Below are positions 1 through 9,143 of a stretch of 64,000 bases of DNA, piece by piece. A program made the translations under genes and the position numbers. The DNA lies in assembly GCF_003628145.1 (NCBI RefSeq), contig NZ_RBZV01000007.1, forward strand, positions 124,001 through 188,000, read 5' to 3'. Positions within the stretch are counted from its first letter, which is position 1; each line of letters starts with the position of its first letter. Under the pieces are notes generated by a model. It had not been told where the DNA came from. It saw nothing but the letters and a program-made list of their open reading frames with translations, and made no database searches. This stretch comes from Trinickia fusca (lineage in GTDB: Bacteria; Pseudomonadota; Gammaproteobacteria; Burkholderiales; Burkholderiaceae).

Positions 1-384
1 GCGCGCGCGAAGGAGGAAGCGCATTACGCGCAGATGGTCGCGCTTGCGATGCGGTTCGCCGAGCGCGACTACAACCGCGATGTCGTCTTCGGCGTATTGC
101 TTGGGCGCGACTGCGAGCTCGAGCTTGCCGGGCGCATTGCCGACGGCGTGGCCGCATGGCGCGCGACGCACCAGGCCGAACAAGACGCGGCACGAACCGA
201 GGCTGAGGCACAGGAGTCCGAAGTGTCAGCGAAGGATCGCAGAGCCGTCGCGCACGAAACCGACCACGAGCTTGCTGCGAGCGAAGCGCAAAACGAGTCA
301 GCCGAAGCCGCTCCGGAAGCGGCGCCGACCCATGCGGGCTTGTTCGGCGCGTGGTGGCATGGGCTCTTCGGCTTGCGCTCCTAG
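1..384 (+). CDS. C-terminal part of an unrecognised protein
   Basis: The reading frame is open from the first base of the window, so the gene starts outside it; 127 codons are visible. The first 60 or so residues look like a compact helical domain with alternating charged and hydrophobic residues (MVALAMRFAERDYNRD, then VVFGVLLGRDCELELAG). The rest is a low-complexity Ala/Glu-rich tail ending in an aromatic stretch (FGAWWHGLFGLRS). I do not recognise the family and give no function. The stop at 382-384 is followed by a 310-base non-coding stretch before the chemoreceptor gene. Confidence 0.6.
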   Translation, partial: ARAKEEAHYAQMVALAMRFAERDYNRDVVFGVLLGRDCELELAGRIADGVAAWRATHQAEQDAARTEAEAQESEVSAKDRRAVAHETDHELAASEAQNESAEAAPEAAPTHAGLFGAWWHGLFGLRS

Positions 385-694
385 ACGCGAACGCCGCACC
401 TGGCCGAGCGCGCGAAGGTGCGGCAAAGCACAAAAAAATACAAAAAATATCTCTTTTCAAAATCCTTTCGTAATGCTTGGAAATGTTTGAATAGTCGTTG
501 TGCATCAATGGCTTGCGGTGCATTGCCGCAGTGCGGCAAAGGTGTGCAAACGAAGCGCATTTATCGCCATCTACGTAATTCTTATTAAAGAAGAGACGCT
601 AATTGCCGAATAACCGTGGGGCGCTTGGTCGTACGCGTGACCCCGCTAGTTCAGGACGTGCCTCCCGTAGTCAACACCAATAACGGAGCTCAGG
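385..694. other. Intergenic region upstream of chemoreceptor
   Basis: No gene is supported here. The region is AT-richer than its surroundings (A-runs around 430-470) and carries the sigma-28-type promoter at 586-612 listed separately. A short ORF overlapping it (44-490) is only a shadow of the partial upstream gene. Confidence 0.6.
586..612 (+). promoter_or_regulatory. Candidate sigma-28 (FliA) promoter of the chemoreceptor gene
   Basis: TAAAGAAG at 586-593, an 11-base spacer, then GCCGAATA at 605-612. The FliA consensus is TAAAGTTT-N11-GCCGATAA, so the spacing is exact, five of eight -35 bases (TAAAG) match, and the -10 matches at about six of eight. It lies about 80 bases before the chemoreceptor start, and chemoreceptors are standard members of the late flagellar regulon. 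Confidence 0.6.
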
Positions 695-2311
695 ATGTTG
701 TCTCTTAGAAACATGAAGGTCGTGACCCAGCTGTTGCTGGGTTTTGCTGTCGTCATCGCCCTGCTCGTGATGCTGGGTGGATTCTGTCTGTATGAGATCA
801 GTGTCGAGAACGGCCACGTCACGCAGCTGCGCGATAACTGGCTGCCCGCGGTTCGTGCCAGCCTGCAGATGCAGGGCGCCTTGCGCACCATGCGTATCGG
901 GGAATATCACGCGGGCAATGCGAGCTCGCAGGCCGAATTCGAGGCCGCCAACGCCGGCACCGAAGCCGCCATCGACACTTACCACGCCGCGGCGGCCGAT
1001 TATGAAAAGCGGATGGTCGAGCCCGACGAAAAGGCCACCTACGCCGACATTCAGCAATTGATCGGCCCGTACATCGATTCCGATCGCGAGGTGCGGCAAC
1101 TCGAGAAGGAGCATCGTCAGGCGGATGCATTCGCGTTGCTCGACGGCCGTGCATACCAGCTGCGCAAGGGCATCGAGCGCGACATTCAAACGTTGGTCGC
1201 GCTCGCCGAGAAGGCGGCCGTGCGCGAGGGCGAAGCCGCCGAGCGCGCCTATGCGCATGCCGTTACGCTCGTCATCGTCAGCATCATCGGTGCAGTGGTG
1301 GCCGCCTTCGCCATCGCGTTGGCGATCGCGCGAGGCTTCGGCCGGCAATTGGGCGGGGAGCCGCGCGACGCCGTGGCGCTCGCGGGTGCCATCGCAGCCG
1401 GTAATCTGCGCGATCACGTGCGCGTGAAAGTGGGTGACCGGTCGAGTCTCATGTACTCGCTCGACGCGATGGAAGAGCAGCTCAGCACCATCGTGACGGG
1501 CATCAAGCGCTCGAGCGATTCGATTTCGGTGGCCGCCTCTCAGATTGCGCAGGGCAATGCAGGCCTGGCGCAGCGCACGGAGGAGCAGGCCGCTTTCCTC
1601 GAGCAAACGGCCTCGAGCATGGCCGAGCTGACCTCAGCCGTGCGGCACAATGCCGACAGCGCCAAGCAGGCGAGCTCGCTGGCCGCAGAGGCGTCGACGT
1701 TCGCGCAGCGCGGCGGCGACGTCGTCGGGCGTGTCGTGCAGACGATGCACGCGATCTCCGATAGCTCGACGCGCATGACAGAAATCATCGGCGTTATCGA
1801 AAGCATCGCGTTTCAGACCAACATTCTCGCGTTGAATGCGGCGGTCGAAGCGGCGCGTGCCGGCGAGCAGGGACGCGGCTTCGCCGTGGTCGCGAGCGAA
1901 GTGCGCACGCTCGCGCAGCGTAGCGCCACGGCGGCCAGGGAGATCAAGCAGCTGATCGACGAGTCGGCCGAACGCGTCGATGCGGGCGCCGCGCTCGTCA
2001 CGCAGGCGGGCGGGTCGATTCACGAGATCGTCGAAGCCGTGCATCGGGTGAGCGGGATCATGACCGAGATCTCGTCGGCCACCGACGCGCAGACGAGCGG
2101 CATCGAGCAAGTCAACGTCGCTGTCATGCACATGGACGAGGCGACGCAGCGCAATGCTGCGCTTGTGGAAGAAGCCTCGGCTGCGGCACAGTCGATGGCG
2201 CAGCAGGCCGAGGTGCTGCATGACGCGGTCGCCGTCTTCAAGCTCGGCGGCAGCGGCACGGCGCCCCAAGCATTGCGCGGCGCACGCGAGCCGAGCTTGC
2301 AGATGGCATAA
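695..2311 (+). CDS. Methyl-accepting chemotaxis protein
   Basis: A 538-residue inner-membrane chemoreceptor of Tar/Tsr-like layout. The first membrane segment is about residues 8-30. A four-helix-bundle-type periplasmic sensor domain (about 35-185) follows, then the second membrane segment (about 188-212) and a HAMP domain (about 215-268). The long cytoplasmic signalling coiled coil has the conserved hairpin tip around residues 368-410, with [20 protein letters not shown] and the [18 protein letters not shown] stretch. It relays ligand binding to CheA/CheW. The ligand cannot be told from sequence. No C-terminal CheR-tethering pentapeptide is visible. A FliA-type promoter lies upstream and a strong hairpin follows the stop, so it is probably monocistronic. 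ATG 695 is preceded by a GGAG-like site (ACGGAGCTCAGG). Confidence 0.95.
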   Translation: MLSLRNMKVVTQLLLGFAVVIALLVMLGGFCLYEISVENGHVTQLRDNWLPAVRASLQMQGALRTMRIGEYHAGNASSQAEFEAANAGTEAAIDTYHAAAADYEKRMVEPDEKATYADIQQLIGPYIDSDREVRQLEKEHRQADAFALLDGRAYQLRKGIERDIQTLVALAEKAAVREGEAAERAYAHAVTLVIVSIIGAVVAAFAIALAIARGFGRQLGGEPRDAVALAGAIAAGNLRDHVRVKVGDRSSLMYSLDAMEEQLSTIVTGIKRSSDSISVAASQIAQGNAGLAQRTEEQAAFLEQTASSMAELTSAVRHNADSAKQASSLAAEASTFAQRGGDVVGRVVQTMHAISDSSTRMTEIIGVIESIAFQTNILALNAAVEAARAGEQGRGFAVVASEVRTLAQRSATAAREIKQLIDESAERVDAGAALVTQAGGSIHEIVEAVHRVSGIMTEISSATDAQTSGIEQVNVAVMHMDEATQRNAALVEEASAAAQSMAQQAEVLHDAVAVFKLGGSGTAPQALRGAREPSLQMA

Positions 2312-2336
2312 ATCGTAAGAATGGCGAAAGGAAAAG

Positions 2337-2367
2337 CCAGGGCCGCCGCTGTGTCGGGCGGCCCTGG
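2337..2367. terminator. Hairpin terminator between convergent genes
   Basis: A perfect 11-bp stem, CCAGGGCCGCC at 2337-2347 paired with 2357-2367, with a 9-base loop. It sits between the stops of the chemoreceptor (+) and the GntP permease (-). On the minus strand it is followed by a T-rich CTTTTCCTTT, so it is a better intrinsic terminator for the permease; it may serve both genes. Confidence 0.7.
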
Positions 2368-2373
2368 TTGCCG

Positions 2374-3777
2374 TTAGACGAGCCCAGTCGCGTAGTAGAC
2401 GGCGATCACGAAGAACACGGCGAGCGTCTTGATCATCGTCACCGCGAAGATGTCGCGGTACGACTCGCGGTGCGTGAGCCCCGTCACGGCAAGCAGCGTG
2501 ATGACGGCGCCGTTGTGCGGCAGCGTGTCCATGCCGCCGCTCGCCATGGCGACGACGCGGTGCAGAACGTCCATCGGGATATGCGCGGCAGCGGCGTTCT
2601 TGATGAACGCATCGGACATGGCCGCGAGCGCGATGCTCATGCCGCCCGAGGCCGAGCCCGTGATGCCGGCCAGGGAGCTGACGGAGACGGCCGCATTCAC
2701 GAGCGGGTTCGGAATGCTCTTCAACGCATCGCCGACGACGAGAAAGCCCGGCAATGCCGCCACCACACCACCGAAGCCGTACTCCGATGCCGTGTTCATC
2801 GACGCGAGCAGTGCGCCCGCGACGGCGCCCTTCGTGCCAGCGGCGAAACGTTCGCGCACGCGGCCGAACGCCGTGATGACCACCAATAGAATGCCGGCCA
2901 GCAGAGCGCCTTCGACGGACCACACGGCCACTACCGACTTGATCGTTGCCGTGACGGGCGCATGCACGCCAGGCAGCACGTCAGGGGCGACGCTGTAGGT
3001 CCCGACGCCGTACCACTGCGGGATCAGCTTCGTCAGCGCGAAGTTCGCGACGCCGACCAGCACGAGCGGCGTGATGGCCACGAGCGGATGGGGCAGCGTG
3101 GTCGTGGCGACGCGCTCGGGTTCGTTCACGAGCGACGTGCCGTAGCCTTCGCCTTTGGCGAGGGCGGCGCGGCGGCGCCACTCGAGGTACGAGAGGCCCA
3201 CGATGACGATGAACACCGAGCCGATCGTGCCGAGCGCGGGCGCGGCCCAGCCCGTCGTCTTGAAGAACGCGCTCGGAATGATGTTCTGGATCTGCGGCGT
3301 GCCGGGCAGCGAATCCATCGTGAACGAGAACGCGCCGAGCGCGATGGCGCCCGGCATCAGCCGCTTCGGAATGTCGCTTTGACGATAGAGCTCGGCCGCG
3401 AACGGGTAGACCGCGAACACGACGACGAACAGCGAAACGCCGCCGTAAGTGAGCAGCGCGCAGACGGCGACGATGACGGCATTGGCCCGCGAGCGGCCGA
3501 TATAGCGGATGGCGGCCGCGACGATCGCCTCGGAAAAGCCGGCCAGTTCGACGACCTTTCCGAATACGGCGCCGAGCAGGAATACGGGGAAATACAGTTT
3601 GACGAAGCCGACCATCTTTTCCATGAAGATGCCCGAGAAGACGGGCGCGACGGCCGCCGGTTCGGTCAGCAGCACCGCGCCGAGCGCGGCCACCGGTGCG
3701 AACAGGATGACGCTGTAGCCGCGATACGCGGCGAACATCAGGAATGCCAATGCGGCAAGAACGATGACAAAAGACAT
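2374..3777 (-). CDS. GntP-family permease
   Basis: A 467-residue, very hydrophobic protein with about 12-14 membrane segments, matching the length and glycine-rich loops of the GntP/CitMHS ion-transporter group (gluconate, hydroxybutyrate or other organic acid with H+). Landmarks are LPGTPQIQNIIP near residue 173, SMNTASEYGFGG near residue 318, and GGMDTLPHNGAVITLL near residue 423, the kind of re-entrant motifs seen in this family. The start at 3777 has GGAGA just upstream; the frame stays open to 4272, but the extra N-terminus has no membrane character. A sigma-54 promoter at 3844-3858 and the divergent sigma-54 activator point to inducible control. The substrate is unknown. Confidence 0.88.
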   Translation of the reverse strand: MSFVIVLAALAFLMFAAYRGYSVILFAPVAALGAVLLTEPAAVAPVFSGIFMEKMVGFVKLYFPVFLLGAVFGKVVELAGFSEAIVAAAIRYIGRSRANAVIVAVCALLTYGGVSLFVVVFAVYPFAAELYRQSDIPKRLMPGAIALGAFSFTMDSLPGTPQIQNIIPSAFFKTTGWAAPALGTIGSVFIVIVGLSYLEWRRRAALAKGEGYGTSLVNEPERVATTTLPHPLVAITPLVLVGVANFALTKLIPQWYGVGTYSVAPDVLPGVHAPVTATIKSVVAVWSVEGALLAGILLVVITAFGRVRERFAAGTKGAVAGALLASMNTASEYGFGGVVAALPGFLVVGDALKSIPNPLVNAAVSVSSLAGITGSASGGMSIALAAMSDAFIKNAAAAHIPMDVLHRVVAMASGGMDTLPHNGAVITLLAVTGLTHRESYRDIFAVTMIKTLAVFFVIAVYYATGLV

Positions 3778-3843
3778 TGGGTCTCCGTGTTGTGTTTTTT
3801 GCTTGCAAGCCAACGCGTGCGATTGACGCAAGGGTTCGGCTTC

Positions 3844-3858
3844 GCAGTTTTCATGCCA
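3844..3858 (-). promoter_or_regulatory. Sigma-54 (-24/-12) promoter of the GntP permease
   Basis: On the minus strand the sequence is TGGCATGAAAACTGC. The consensus TGGCACG-N4-TTGC is matched at all but two positions, and the GG and GC dinucleotides have the required 10-base spacing. Transcription would start near 3832, leaving a 55-base leader before the permease ATG at 3777. The divergent gene encodes a sigma-54 activator, which fits. Confidence 0.75.
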
Positions 3859-3944
3859 CGCGCATCGCAAGCCTGCTGCGGCAAGGCCCGCGGGCGATGT
3901 GCGGCGATGGCGCAGACAAAAAGTAACGCATGCGGCAGCGAATT

Positions 3945-3960
3945 GTCTCCGTAAAGAGAC
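3945..3960. promoter_or_regulatory. Candidate activator-binding palindrome 1
   Basis: GTCTCCGTAAAGAGAC has 5-bp inverted arms around a 6-base centre. Its form NTCTCCGTANNGAGAN recurs 80 bp away at 4025-4040. Its centre is about 120 bp upstream of the predicted permease transcription start, a usual distance for sigma-54 activator sites. Confidence 0.5.
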
Positions 3961-4024
3961 TGAATGTCGTTGCATGGTTGGAATGACTATCTTTCTAAAT
4001 TGACAATAAAAGACTTTTTGCTTC

Positions 4025-4040
4025 ATCTCCGTAGTGAGAT
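4025..4040. promoter_or_regulatory. Candidate activator-binding palindrome 2
   Basis: ATCTCCGTAGTGAGAT is the second copy of the palindrome form NTCTCCGTANNGAGAN. It lies about 200 bp upstream of the predicted permease start and about 100 bp before the activator's own start codon. A further half-site in reverse orientation (TACGGAGAC, 4115-4123) overlaps the activator's ribosome-binding site, and a related GTCTCCGT (3781-3788) overlaps that of the permease. Confidence 0.5.
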
Positions 4041-4132
4041 ATGCTGTCTCAATTCGTAGATTTGGGCGGAAATCCAGTGCCGAGCGGGCGCGAATCCGCG
4101 ACATGAAAAAGACATACGGAGACACCTGATCG

Positions 4133-5605
4133 ATGAAAAACGACTGGGCTGGTCTGCCTGCCGAATACGGCGTCGTTTTGCGGCGGGCATTGGATTCGTT
4201 ATTCGAAGCATTCGAGAATTTCAGCGAGGGCACGCTGATCGTCGATGCCGATGCACGCATCGTCTGGATCAACGAGCGCTATGCGGCGCGCTTCGGTTTT
4301 ACCGACGCGCAACAGGCGATCGGCCGCGATTGCGAGGCCGTGATCCCCAACAGCCTCATGCGCGAGGTGGTGCAGACAGGCAAGCCGATTCTGCTCGATG
4401 TGCTCGAAAACGGTCGCGAGCCGCTCGTCGTCACGCGCTTGCCGCTGAAGGACGATAGCGGCACGACGGTCGGCGCGGTCGGCTTTGCGCTGTTCGACGA
4501 GATGCAAGCGCTGACGCCGCTGTTTTCGCACTACTCGCGCGTGCAGCAGGAATTGATCGCCGCACGCCAGTCCCTCGCGCAGGCGCGCCGCGCCAAGTAC
4601 ACGCTGGCGAGTTTCATCGGCACGAACGCTTCTACGCTCGAAGTCAAACGCCAGGCGCGGCGGGCGGCCCGCGTCGATTCGCCGGTTCTGGTGCTCGGCG
4701 AAACGGGTACGGGCAAGGAGCTGCTCGCGCATGCGATCCACGGCACGTCGGCGCGCGCGAACGAGCCGCTCGTCACGGTCAACGTCGCGGCCATTCCCGA
4801 CACACTGCTCGAAGTCGAATTCTTTGGCGCCGCACCGGGCGCTTATACGGGCATCGAGCGGCGCGGACGCGTGGGCAAGTTCGAGCTCGCGCACGGCGGC
4901 ACGCTGTTTCTCGACGAAATCGGCGATATGCCGCTGCCGTTGCAAGGCAAGCTCTTGCGGGTACTGCAAGATCAGGAGTTCGAACCTCTTGGCTCGAACC
5001 GTATCGTCCGTACCGATGTGCGCATCGTCGCGGCGACCTCCGCCGATCTGCCGGCGCTCGTGGCGGCAGGCCGCTTCCGTGCAGACCTTTTCTATCGGCT
5101 CAACGTATTGACGATTCATGCGCCGCCGCTGCGCGAACGTCGCGCCGACATCGAGGCGCTGGCCTACGCGATTCTGGAAGAATTGTCCGCGCCAGGACGA
5201 GGCGGGCACGGCCGGCACCTCGAGCTGCACGACGATGCGCTGCGCATGCTTGCCGCACACGATTGGCCCGGCAACGTGCGCGAGCTGCGCAATACCCTCG
5301 AGCGCGCGGTCATGCTGTCGGACAGCGAATGCATCGACGCGCGCATGCTGGCGCCGTTCATCGGCTTCCGGTCGTTACCGGGTTCCGCGCCGTCCCCGGG
5401 CATGCAAGCCGAAGCGTCGACCGTAGGCGATGCGCACGTGCCGCACGGTGATTCGTATGCGCAGGCACTGGCCGATTTCGAACGGCGCTTTCTGGCCGAT
5501 GCGATTCGCGCCGCGGGCGGACGCGTGGCCGAGGCTGCCGCCCGAATGGGCATTGGGCGCGCCACGCTATATAAAAAGATTGCAGCTTTGGGGGTAGCGG
5601 TTTAA
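4133..5605 (+). CDS. PAS-domain sigma-54-dependent transcriptional activator
   Basis: A 490-residue enhancer-binding protein. It has an N-terminal PAS-like sensor (about 20-130), an AAA+ ATPase domain (about 160-385) with Walker A GETGTGKE near 188-195 and Walker [13 protein letters not shown] near 253-264, and a Fis-type helix-turn-helix at the C-terminus ([16 protein letters not shown]). The loop that normally reads GAFTGA and touches sigma-54 reads GAYTGI here (about 236-241); F-to-Y is a common natural change, while the last A-to-I is unusual. There is no receiver domain, so it is not a two-component regulator; the PAS domain probably senses the signal. It is divergent from the GntP permease, which has a sigma-54 promoter, so the permease is its likely target. 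Confidence 0.92.
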   Translation: MKNDWAGLPAEYGVVLRRALDSLFEAFENFSEGTLIVDADARIVWINERYAARFGFTDAQQAIGRDCEAVIPNSLMREVVQTGKPILLDVLENGREPLVVTRLPLKDDSGTTVGAVGFALFDEMQALTPLFSHYSRVQQELIAARQSLAQARRAKYTLASFIGTNASTLEVKRQARRAARVDSPVLVLGETGTGKELLAHAIHGTSARANEPLVTVNVAAIPDTLLEVEFFGAAPGAYTGIERRGRVGKFELAHGGTLFLDEIGDMPLPLQGKLLRVLQDQEFEPLGSNRIVRTDVRIVAATSADLPALVAAGRFRADLFYRLNVLTIHAPPLRERRADIEALAYAILEELSAPGRGGHGRHLELHDDALRMLAAHDWPGNVRELRNTLERAVMLSDSECIDARMLAPFIGFRSLPGSAPSPGMQAEASTVGDAHVPHGDSYAQALADFERRFLADAIRAAGGRVAEAAARMGIGRATLYKKIAALGVAV

Positions 5606-5707
5606 AGAATGGACAAAGTGAAGGGGCAAAGCAATCGCGGTAAGGACGTCTGCATGGCATACTCCGGCCATTCGAAAAAGAACGGGAAAGCAGAAGGAGT
5701 CCTTTCG

Positions 5708-5983
5708 ATGAGGCATACGCTTTTGTCCAAACTTTGCAACGGCCGCACCGGCTTGTGGCTCGCGGCCGCGGCCGGCTTTGCGATGCTGGCCGGCTGCGGC
5801 GCCAGCGCGCCGCTGTTTACCGGCGACGGGCGGCCGACTACGCTTGTTCAATGTCCGGAACAGGGACCCTGGGATACCTGCATGCAAAATGCTCGTGGCA
5901 TTTGCCAGGGCGAAGTCGACGTCGTTCGCCAAACGGTCGAAGGCGGCGCGCGTAACCTGCTTTTTGCATGCCGGGCCAAGTAG
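5708..5983 (+). CDS. Small cysteine-containing lipoprotein
   Basis: A 91-residue predicted lipoprotein of unknown function. The start at 5708 is chosen because an AAGGAG site lies 9 bases upstream and the product then begins with a proper lipoprotein signal (LWLAAAAGFAMLAGC, lipobox LAGC). The frame is open further upstream to 5609, but that extension has no signal character. The mature part is about 60 residues and has three further cysteines (VQCPEQGPWDTC and GICQ regions, then FACRAK), which could form disulfides in the periplasm. It lies alone between the activator gene and the H-NS-like gene. Confidence 0.7.
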   Translation: MRHTLLSKLCNGRTGLWLAAAAGFAMLAGCGASAPLFTGDGRPTTLVQCPEQGPWDTCMQNARGICQGEVDVVRQTVEGGARNLLFACRAK

Positions 5984-6057
5984 GATTGCACTTTCGCGGA
6001 CATTGGCAGTCCCAGCAGTATTGATCGGATCGGCAATCACCACGGAGGCAATTTTTT

Positions 6058-6348
6058 ATGGCGACGTATAAGCAGCTTACCGAGCAGTTAGCAAAGGTGC
6101 AGGCGCAGATGGAAGCGGCGCGCGAGAAGGAAGTGACCGCCACCATCGAGCAGATCAAGCAGCAAATCGCCGAATACGGCATTACGGCCGAGGAACTCGG
6201 CTTCGCGGCCAAGCGTGCAAGCGCATCGAAGTCGCAGGGCTTGCCGCCGAAGTACCGCAACCCCAAGACGGGGCAAACATGGAGCGGCCGTGGTCGCGTG
6301 CCGGCCTGGATTGGCAGCCGGCGCGAAAAATTCCTGATCCAAGAGTAA
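6058..6348 (+). CDS. H-NS family nucleoid protein
   Basis: A 96-residue H-NS-like DNA-binding protein of the short beta-proteobacterial type. Residues 1-45 form a coiled-coil oligomerisation region (QLTEQLAKVQAQMEAAREKE). The C-terminal DNA-binding region contains KYRNPKTGQTWSGRGRVPAW, the hallmark of H-NS with the RGR minor-groove hook. Such proteins silence AT-rich, often horizontally acquired DNA; the lower-GC accessory stretch at 46-49 kb in this window would be a natural target, which is inference. ATG 6058 has a strong GGAGG site upstream. Confidence 0.93.
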   Translation: MATYKQLTEQLAKVQAQMEAAREKEVTATIEQIKQQIAEYGITAEELGFAAKRASASKSQGLPPKYRNPKTGQTWSGRGRVPAWIGSRREKFLIQE

Positions 6349-6459
6349 AAACGACATACACGCTTTTGCGCCGGGCGAATCGTTAATTGAACAATTTCGC
6401 TCGGCACCGGTTTCGTTTAGCATCGCACCCATTTGTCCACCATTCCAATCGATAAAGAC

Positions 6460-7737
6460 ATGGGATTGATCGTACGAAACCTCCTGGGGATGGTCGTTCT
6501 GCTGCTGATCGCTTTCGCCTTTTCGACTAACCGGCGCGCGATTCGTCCACGCACGGTCGTGGCGGCGCTCATTGCCCAGATCAGCATCGGCGCTTTCATT
6601 CTGTTCGTGCCGGTCGGCAAGACCGTTCTGGCCGACTTGGCTGCCGGCGTCAATCACGTGCTCGAATATGGCAATGCCGGTATCGAATTCGTGTTCGGCG
6701 GCCTCGTGCAATCGAAGATGTTCGAGCTGTTCGGCTCGGGCGGCTTCGTCTTCGCCGCGCGCGTGCTGCCCGCCATCATCTTCGTGACGGCATTCATTTC
6801 GGTGCTCTATTACCTCGGCATCATGCGCTGGATCGTGCTCGTGCTCGGCACGTTGTTTCAGTGGCTGCTCGGCGTATCGAAGCTCGAATCGTTCTCGGCC
6901 GTGAGCACCATCTTCCTCGGGCAAAGCGAAATGCCGGCTGTCGTGAAGCCGTTTGCGCGCGACATGACGGGCGCGGAGCTGTTCGCCGTGATGTCGAGCG
7001 GCATGGCTGCCGTGGCGGGCTCGGTGCTCGCCGGCTATGCGGGCCTCGGCGTGCGCATGGAATACCTGCTCGCGGCGTCGTTCATGGCCGTACCGGGCGG
7101 CTTGCTGTTCGCGAAGATCATTCATCCGACCACCGAGCCCAGCCGCGTGAAACTCGAGAACCTGAGCTTCGACGAACGCCGGCCGGCGAACGTCATCGAA
7201 GCGGCGAGCTCGGGTGCGGCAGTCGGCCTCAAGATCGCGGTGATGGTGGGGGCGATGCTGATCGCATTCGTTGGTCTCATCGCACTGCTGAACGGTATCG
7301 TCGGCGGGATCGGCGGATGGTTCGGCCAACCGCAGTTGTCGATGCAATCGGTGCTCGGCACCGTATTTGCGCCGCTCGCTTACTTGATCGGCGTGCCGTG
7401 GAACGAGGCCGCGATTGCGGGCAACTTCCTCGGGCAGAAGATCATCCTCAACGAGTTCGTGGCCTACGCCTCGCTCTCGCCGTACCTCAAGGACCCCGCG
7501 GCCGTAGCCGCAGCCGGCCTGCAAGTGCTCGATCCGCGCACGCTCGCGATCGTTTCGTTTGCACTGTGCGGCTTTGCGAACTTCGCCTCGATCGCCGTGC
7601 TCACGGGCGGTTTTAGCGCCGTCGCACCCGAGCGGCGGGCTGAAGTCGCCCGTCATGGGATGCGCGTCGTGCTTGCCGCGACGCTGTCGAATCTGATGAG
7701 CGCGACGATCGCAGGCATGTTCCTGACGCTTCATTAA
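6460..7737 (+). CDS. nupC: NupC-family concentrative nucleoside transporter
   Basis: A 425-residue inner-membrane nucleoside symporter. It begins with the typical NupC N-terminus (LLGMVVLLLIAFAFSTNRRA), and the core carries the family's signature stretches GQSEMPAVVKPF (about 157-168) and, near the end, CGFANFASIAVLTGG. ATG 6460 is chosen; an in-frame TTG at 6433 would add nine residues, and neither has a strong ribosome site. It is followed after 12 bases by cytidine deaminase and then by a nucleoside hydrolase, so the operon imports nucleosides and salvages the base and ribose. Confidence 0.9.
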   Translation: MGLIVRNLLGMVVLLLIAFAFSTNRRAIRPRTVVAALIAQISIGAFILFVPVGKTVLADLAAGVNHVLEYGNAGIEFVFGGLVQSKMFELFGSGGFVFAARVLPAIIFVTAFISVLYYLGIMRWIVLVLGTLFQWLLGVSKLESFSAVSTIFLGQSEMPAVVKPFARDMTGAELFAVMSSGMAAVAGSVLAGYAGLGVRMEYLLAASFMAVPGGLLFAKIIHPTTEPSRVKLENLSFDERRPANVIEAASSGAAVGLKIAVMVGAMLIAFVGLIALLNGIVGGIGGWFGQPQLSMQSVLGTVFAPLAYLIGVPWNEAAIAGNFLGQKIILNEFVAYASLSPYLKDPAAVAAAGLQVLDPRTLAIVSFALCGFANFASIAVLTGGFSAVAPERRAEVARHGMRVVLAATLSNLMSATIAGMFLTLH

Positions 7738-7749
7738 AGAGAATTCGCG

Positions 7750-8133
7750 ATGGATAACTTACTGAATAGCGCGCGCGAAGCGCGTGAAAAGGCGTATGCG
7801 CCGTATTCGAACTTTCAAGTTGGCGCGGCGCTGCTGGCCAACGATGGACGAGTCTTTCATGGCTGCAATGTCGAGAACGCGTCATATGGCCTTTGCAATT
7901 GCGCCGAACGTACCGCGTTTTTCAGCGCAATCGCAGCTGGCTATCGACGCAACGACTTCGCTGCGCTCGCCGTCATCGGCAATACCGATGGCCCCATTGC
8001 GCCGTGCGGGGCATGTCGTCAGGTCATGATCGAATTGGGCGGCCCCGAGCTGCGCGTGCTGCTCGGCAATCTGCAGGGCACGACGCGCGAGACGACGGCG
8101 CGCGAACTGTTGCCGGAGGCGTTTTACCTGTGA
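7750..8133 (+). CDS. cdd: Cytidine deaminase
   Basis: A 127-residue homotetramer-type cytidine deaminase that converts cytidine and deoxycytidine to uridine forms. The zinc and catalytic motifs are intact: NCAERTA (Cys ligand plus catalytic Glu) and PCGACRQV (two Cys ligands). The short length and C-A-E motif fit the tetrameric class, not the dimeric E. coli enzyme. It is the second gene of the nucleoside salvage operon, and its stop overlaps the GTG start of the next gene. Confidence 0.95.
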   Translation: MDNLLNSAREAREKAYAPYSNFQVGAALLANDGRVFHGCNVENASYGLCNCAERTAFFSAIAAGYRRNDFAALAVIGNTDGPIAPCGACRQVMIELGGPELRVLLGNLQGTTRETTARELLPEAFYL

Positions 8134-9107
8134 GTCAGCACAAGGTCATCTATGACACCGATCCGGGTGTCGACGACGCGATGGCGCTCGTCTTTCAGGC
8201 GCTGCATGGCGACATCGAACTACTCGGCATAACCAGCGTGTTCGGCAATGCGACGGTCGAGACGACGACGCGCAACGCCTGTTATCTGGCTGCACGTTTT
8301 GCGCCGGGCGTCCCGGTTGCGCGCGGGGCGCAAGCGCCGCTCAAGCGTACGGCGCCCGAGCCGCTCGGCTGGATCCACGGCGACGACGGGCTCGGCAATC
8401 TCGGCGTCAGCGCCACGCTCGATGGCGAGGCGCGCGCAGCGCTCGATGCGCGTCCGGCCCATCGCTTCATCGTCGATACCGTGCGAGCGTATCCGGGCGA
8501 GGTCACGCTGATCGCGGTCGGCCCGCTCACGAACCTCGCGCTCGCGTTGGCCGAGGACCCTCAGGTGGCGACGCTGGTCAAGCAAGTCGTCGTGATGGGC
8601 GGCGCCTTCGGTACGGATGGCATTCACGGCAACGTCACGCCGGCCGCCGAGGCGAACATGCTTGGCGATCCCGATGCGGCCGACATCGTGTTCGGCGCGA
8701 GCTGGCCCGTGGCGATCGTCGGGCTCGACGTCACGCAGAAGACGATCATGACGACGGACTACCTGGCCGCAATTCGCGATCGTGGCGGCGAGGCAGGGCG
8801 TTTCGTCTGGGACGTGTCGCGTCACTACGAGGACTTCCACCGCGCGAGTGCCGAACTCGACGGTATCTACGTACACGATTCGTCGGCGGTGGCCTATGTG
8901 CTCGCGCCGCACCTTTATACGACCCGCAGTGGCCCGGTGCGCGCACTGACCGAGGGCATCGCGGTGGGCCATACGGTCCAGAAGCCGGTGAGCTTGACGG
9001 TGCCGGCGCCCGACTGGGACGACCGGCCGTCGTGTACGGTGTGCGTCGGCGTCGATACCGAAGCGATGCTCGCGCTGTACGAACGAACGCTGTGCGAGGG
9101 TGCGTAG
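8130..9107 (+). CDS. Inosine/uridine-preferring nucleoside hydrolase
   Basis: A 325-residue nucleoside hydrolase that splits ribonucleosides into base and ribose. The calcium-binding N-terminus DTDPGVDDA (about 10-18) is intact, as are VVVMGGAF and the later HDSSAVAY motif with the catalytic-site His-Asp. GTG 8130 is chosen because the frame then starts directly at the conserved N-terminus, overlaps the cdd stop and has GGAGG at 8114-8118. The frame is open for 79 codons upstream, but those codons overlap cdd. It is the third gene of the nupC-cdd operon. Confidence 0.93.
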   Translation: MSQHKVIYDTDPGVDDAMALVFQALHGDIELLGITSVFGNATVETTTRNACYLAARFAPGVPVARGAQAPLKRTAPEPLGWIHGDDGLGNLGVSATLDGEARAALDARPAHRFIVDTVRAYPGEVTLIAVGPLTNLALALAEDPQVATLVKQVVVMGGAFGTDGIHGNVTPAAEANMLGDPDAADIVFGASWPVAIVGLDVTQKTIMTTDYLAAIRDRGGEAGRFVWDVSRHYEDFHRASAELDGIYVHDSSAVAYVLAPHLYTTRSGPVRALTEGIAVGHTVQKPVSLTVPAPDWDDRPSCTVCVGVDTEAMLALYERTLCEGA

Positions 9108-9143
9108 AGGTAGCGATTCGCAGGGCTTGGCGTCGCCGTTCGC

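Noticed and set aside
671-1606. 311-codon minus-strand frame opposite the chemoreceptor
   Set aside because: Antisense shadow; no family resemblance.
6088-7734. 548-codon minus-strand frame opposite nupC
   Set aside because: His/Arg/Glu-rich shadow without a ribosome site; nupC is a well-formed membrane protein.
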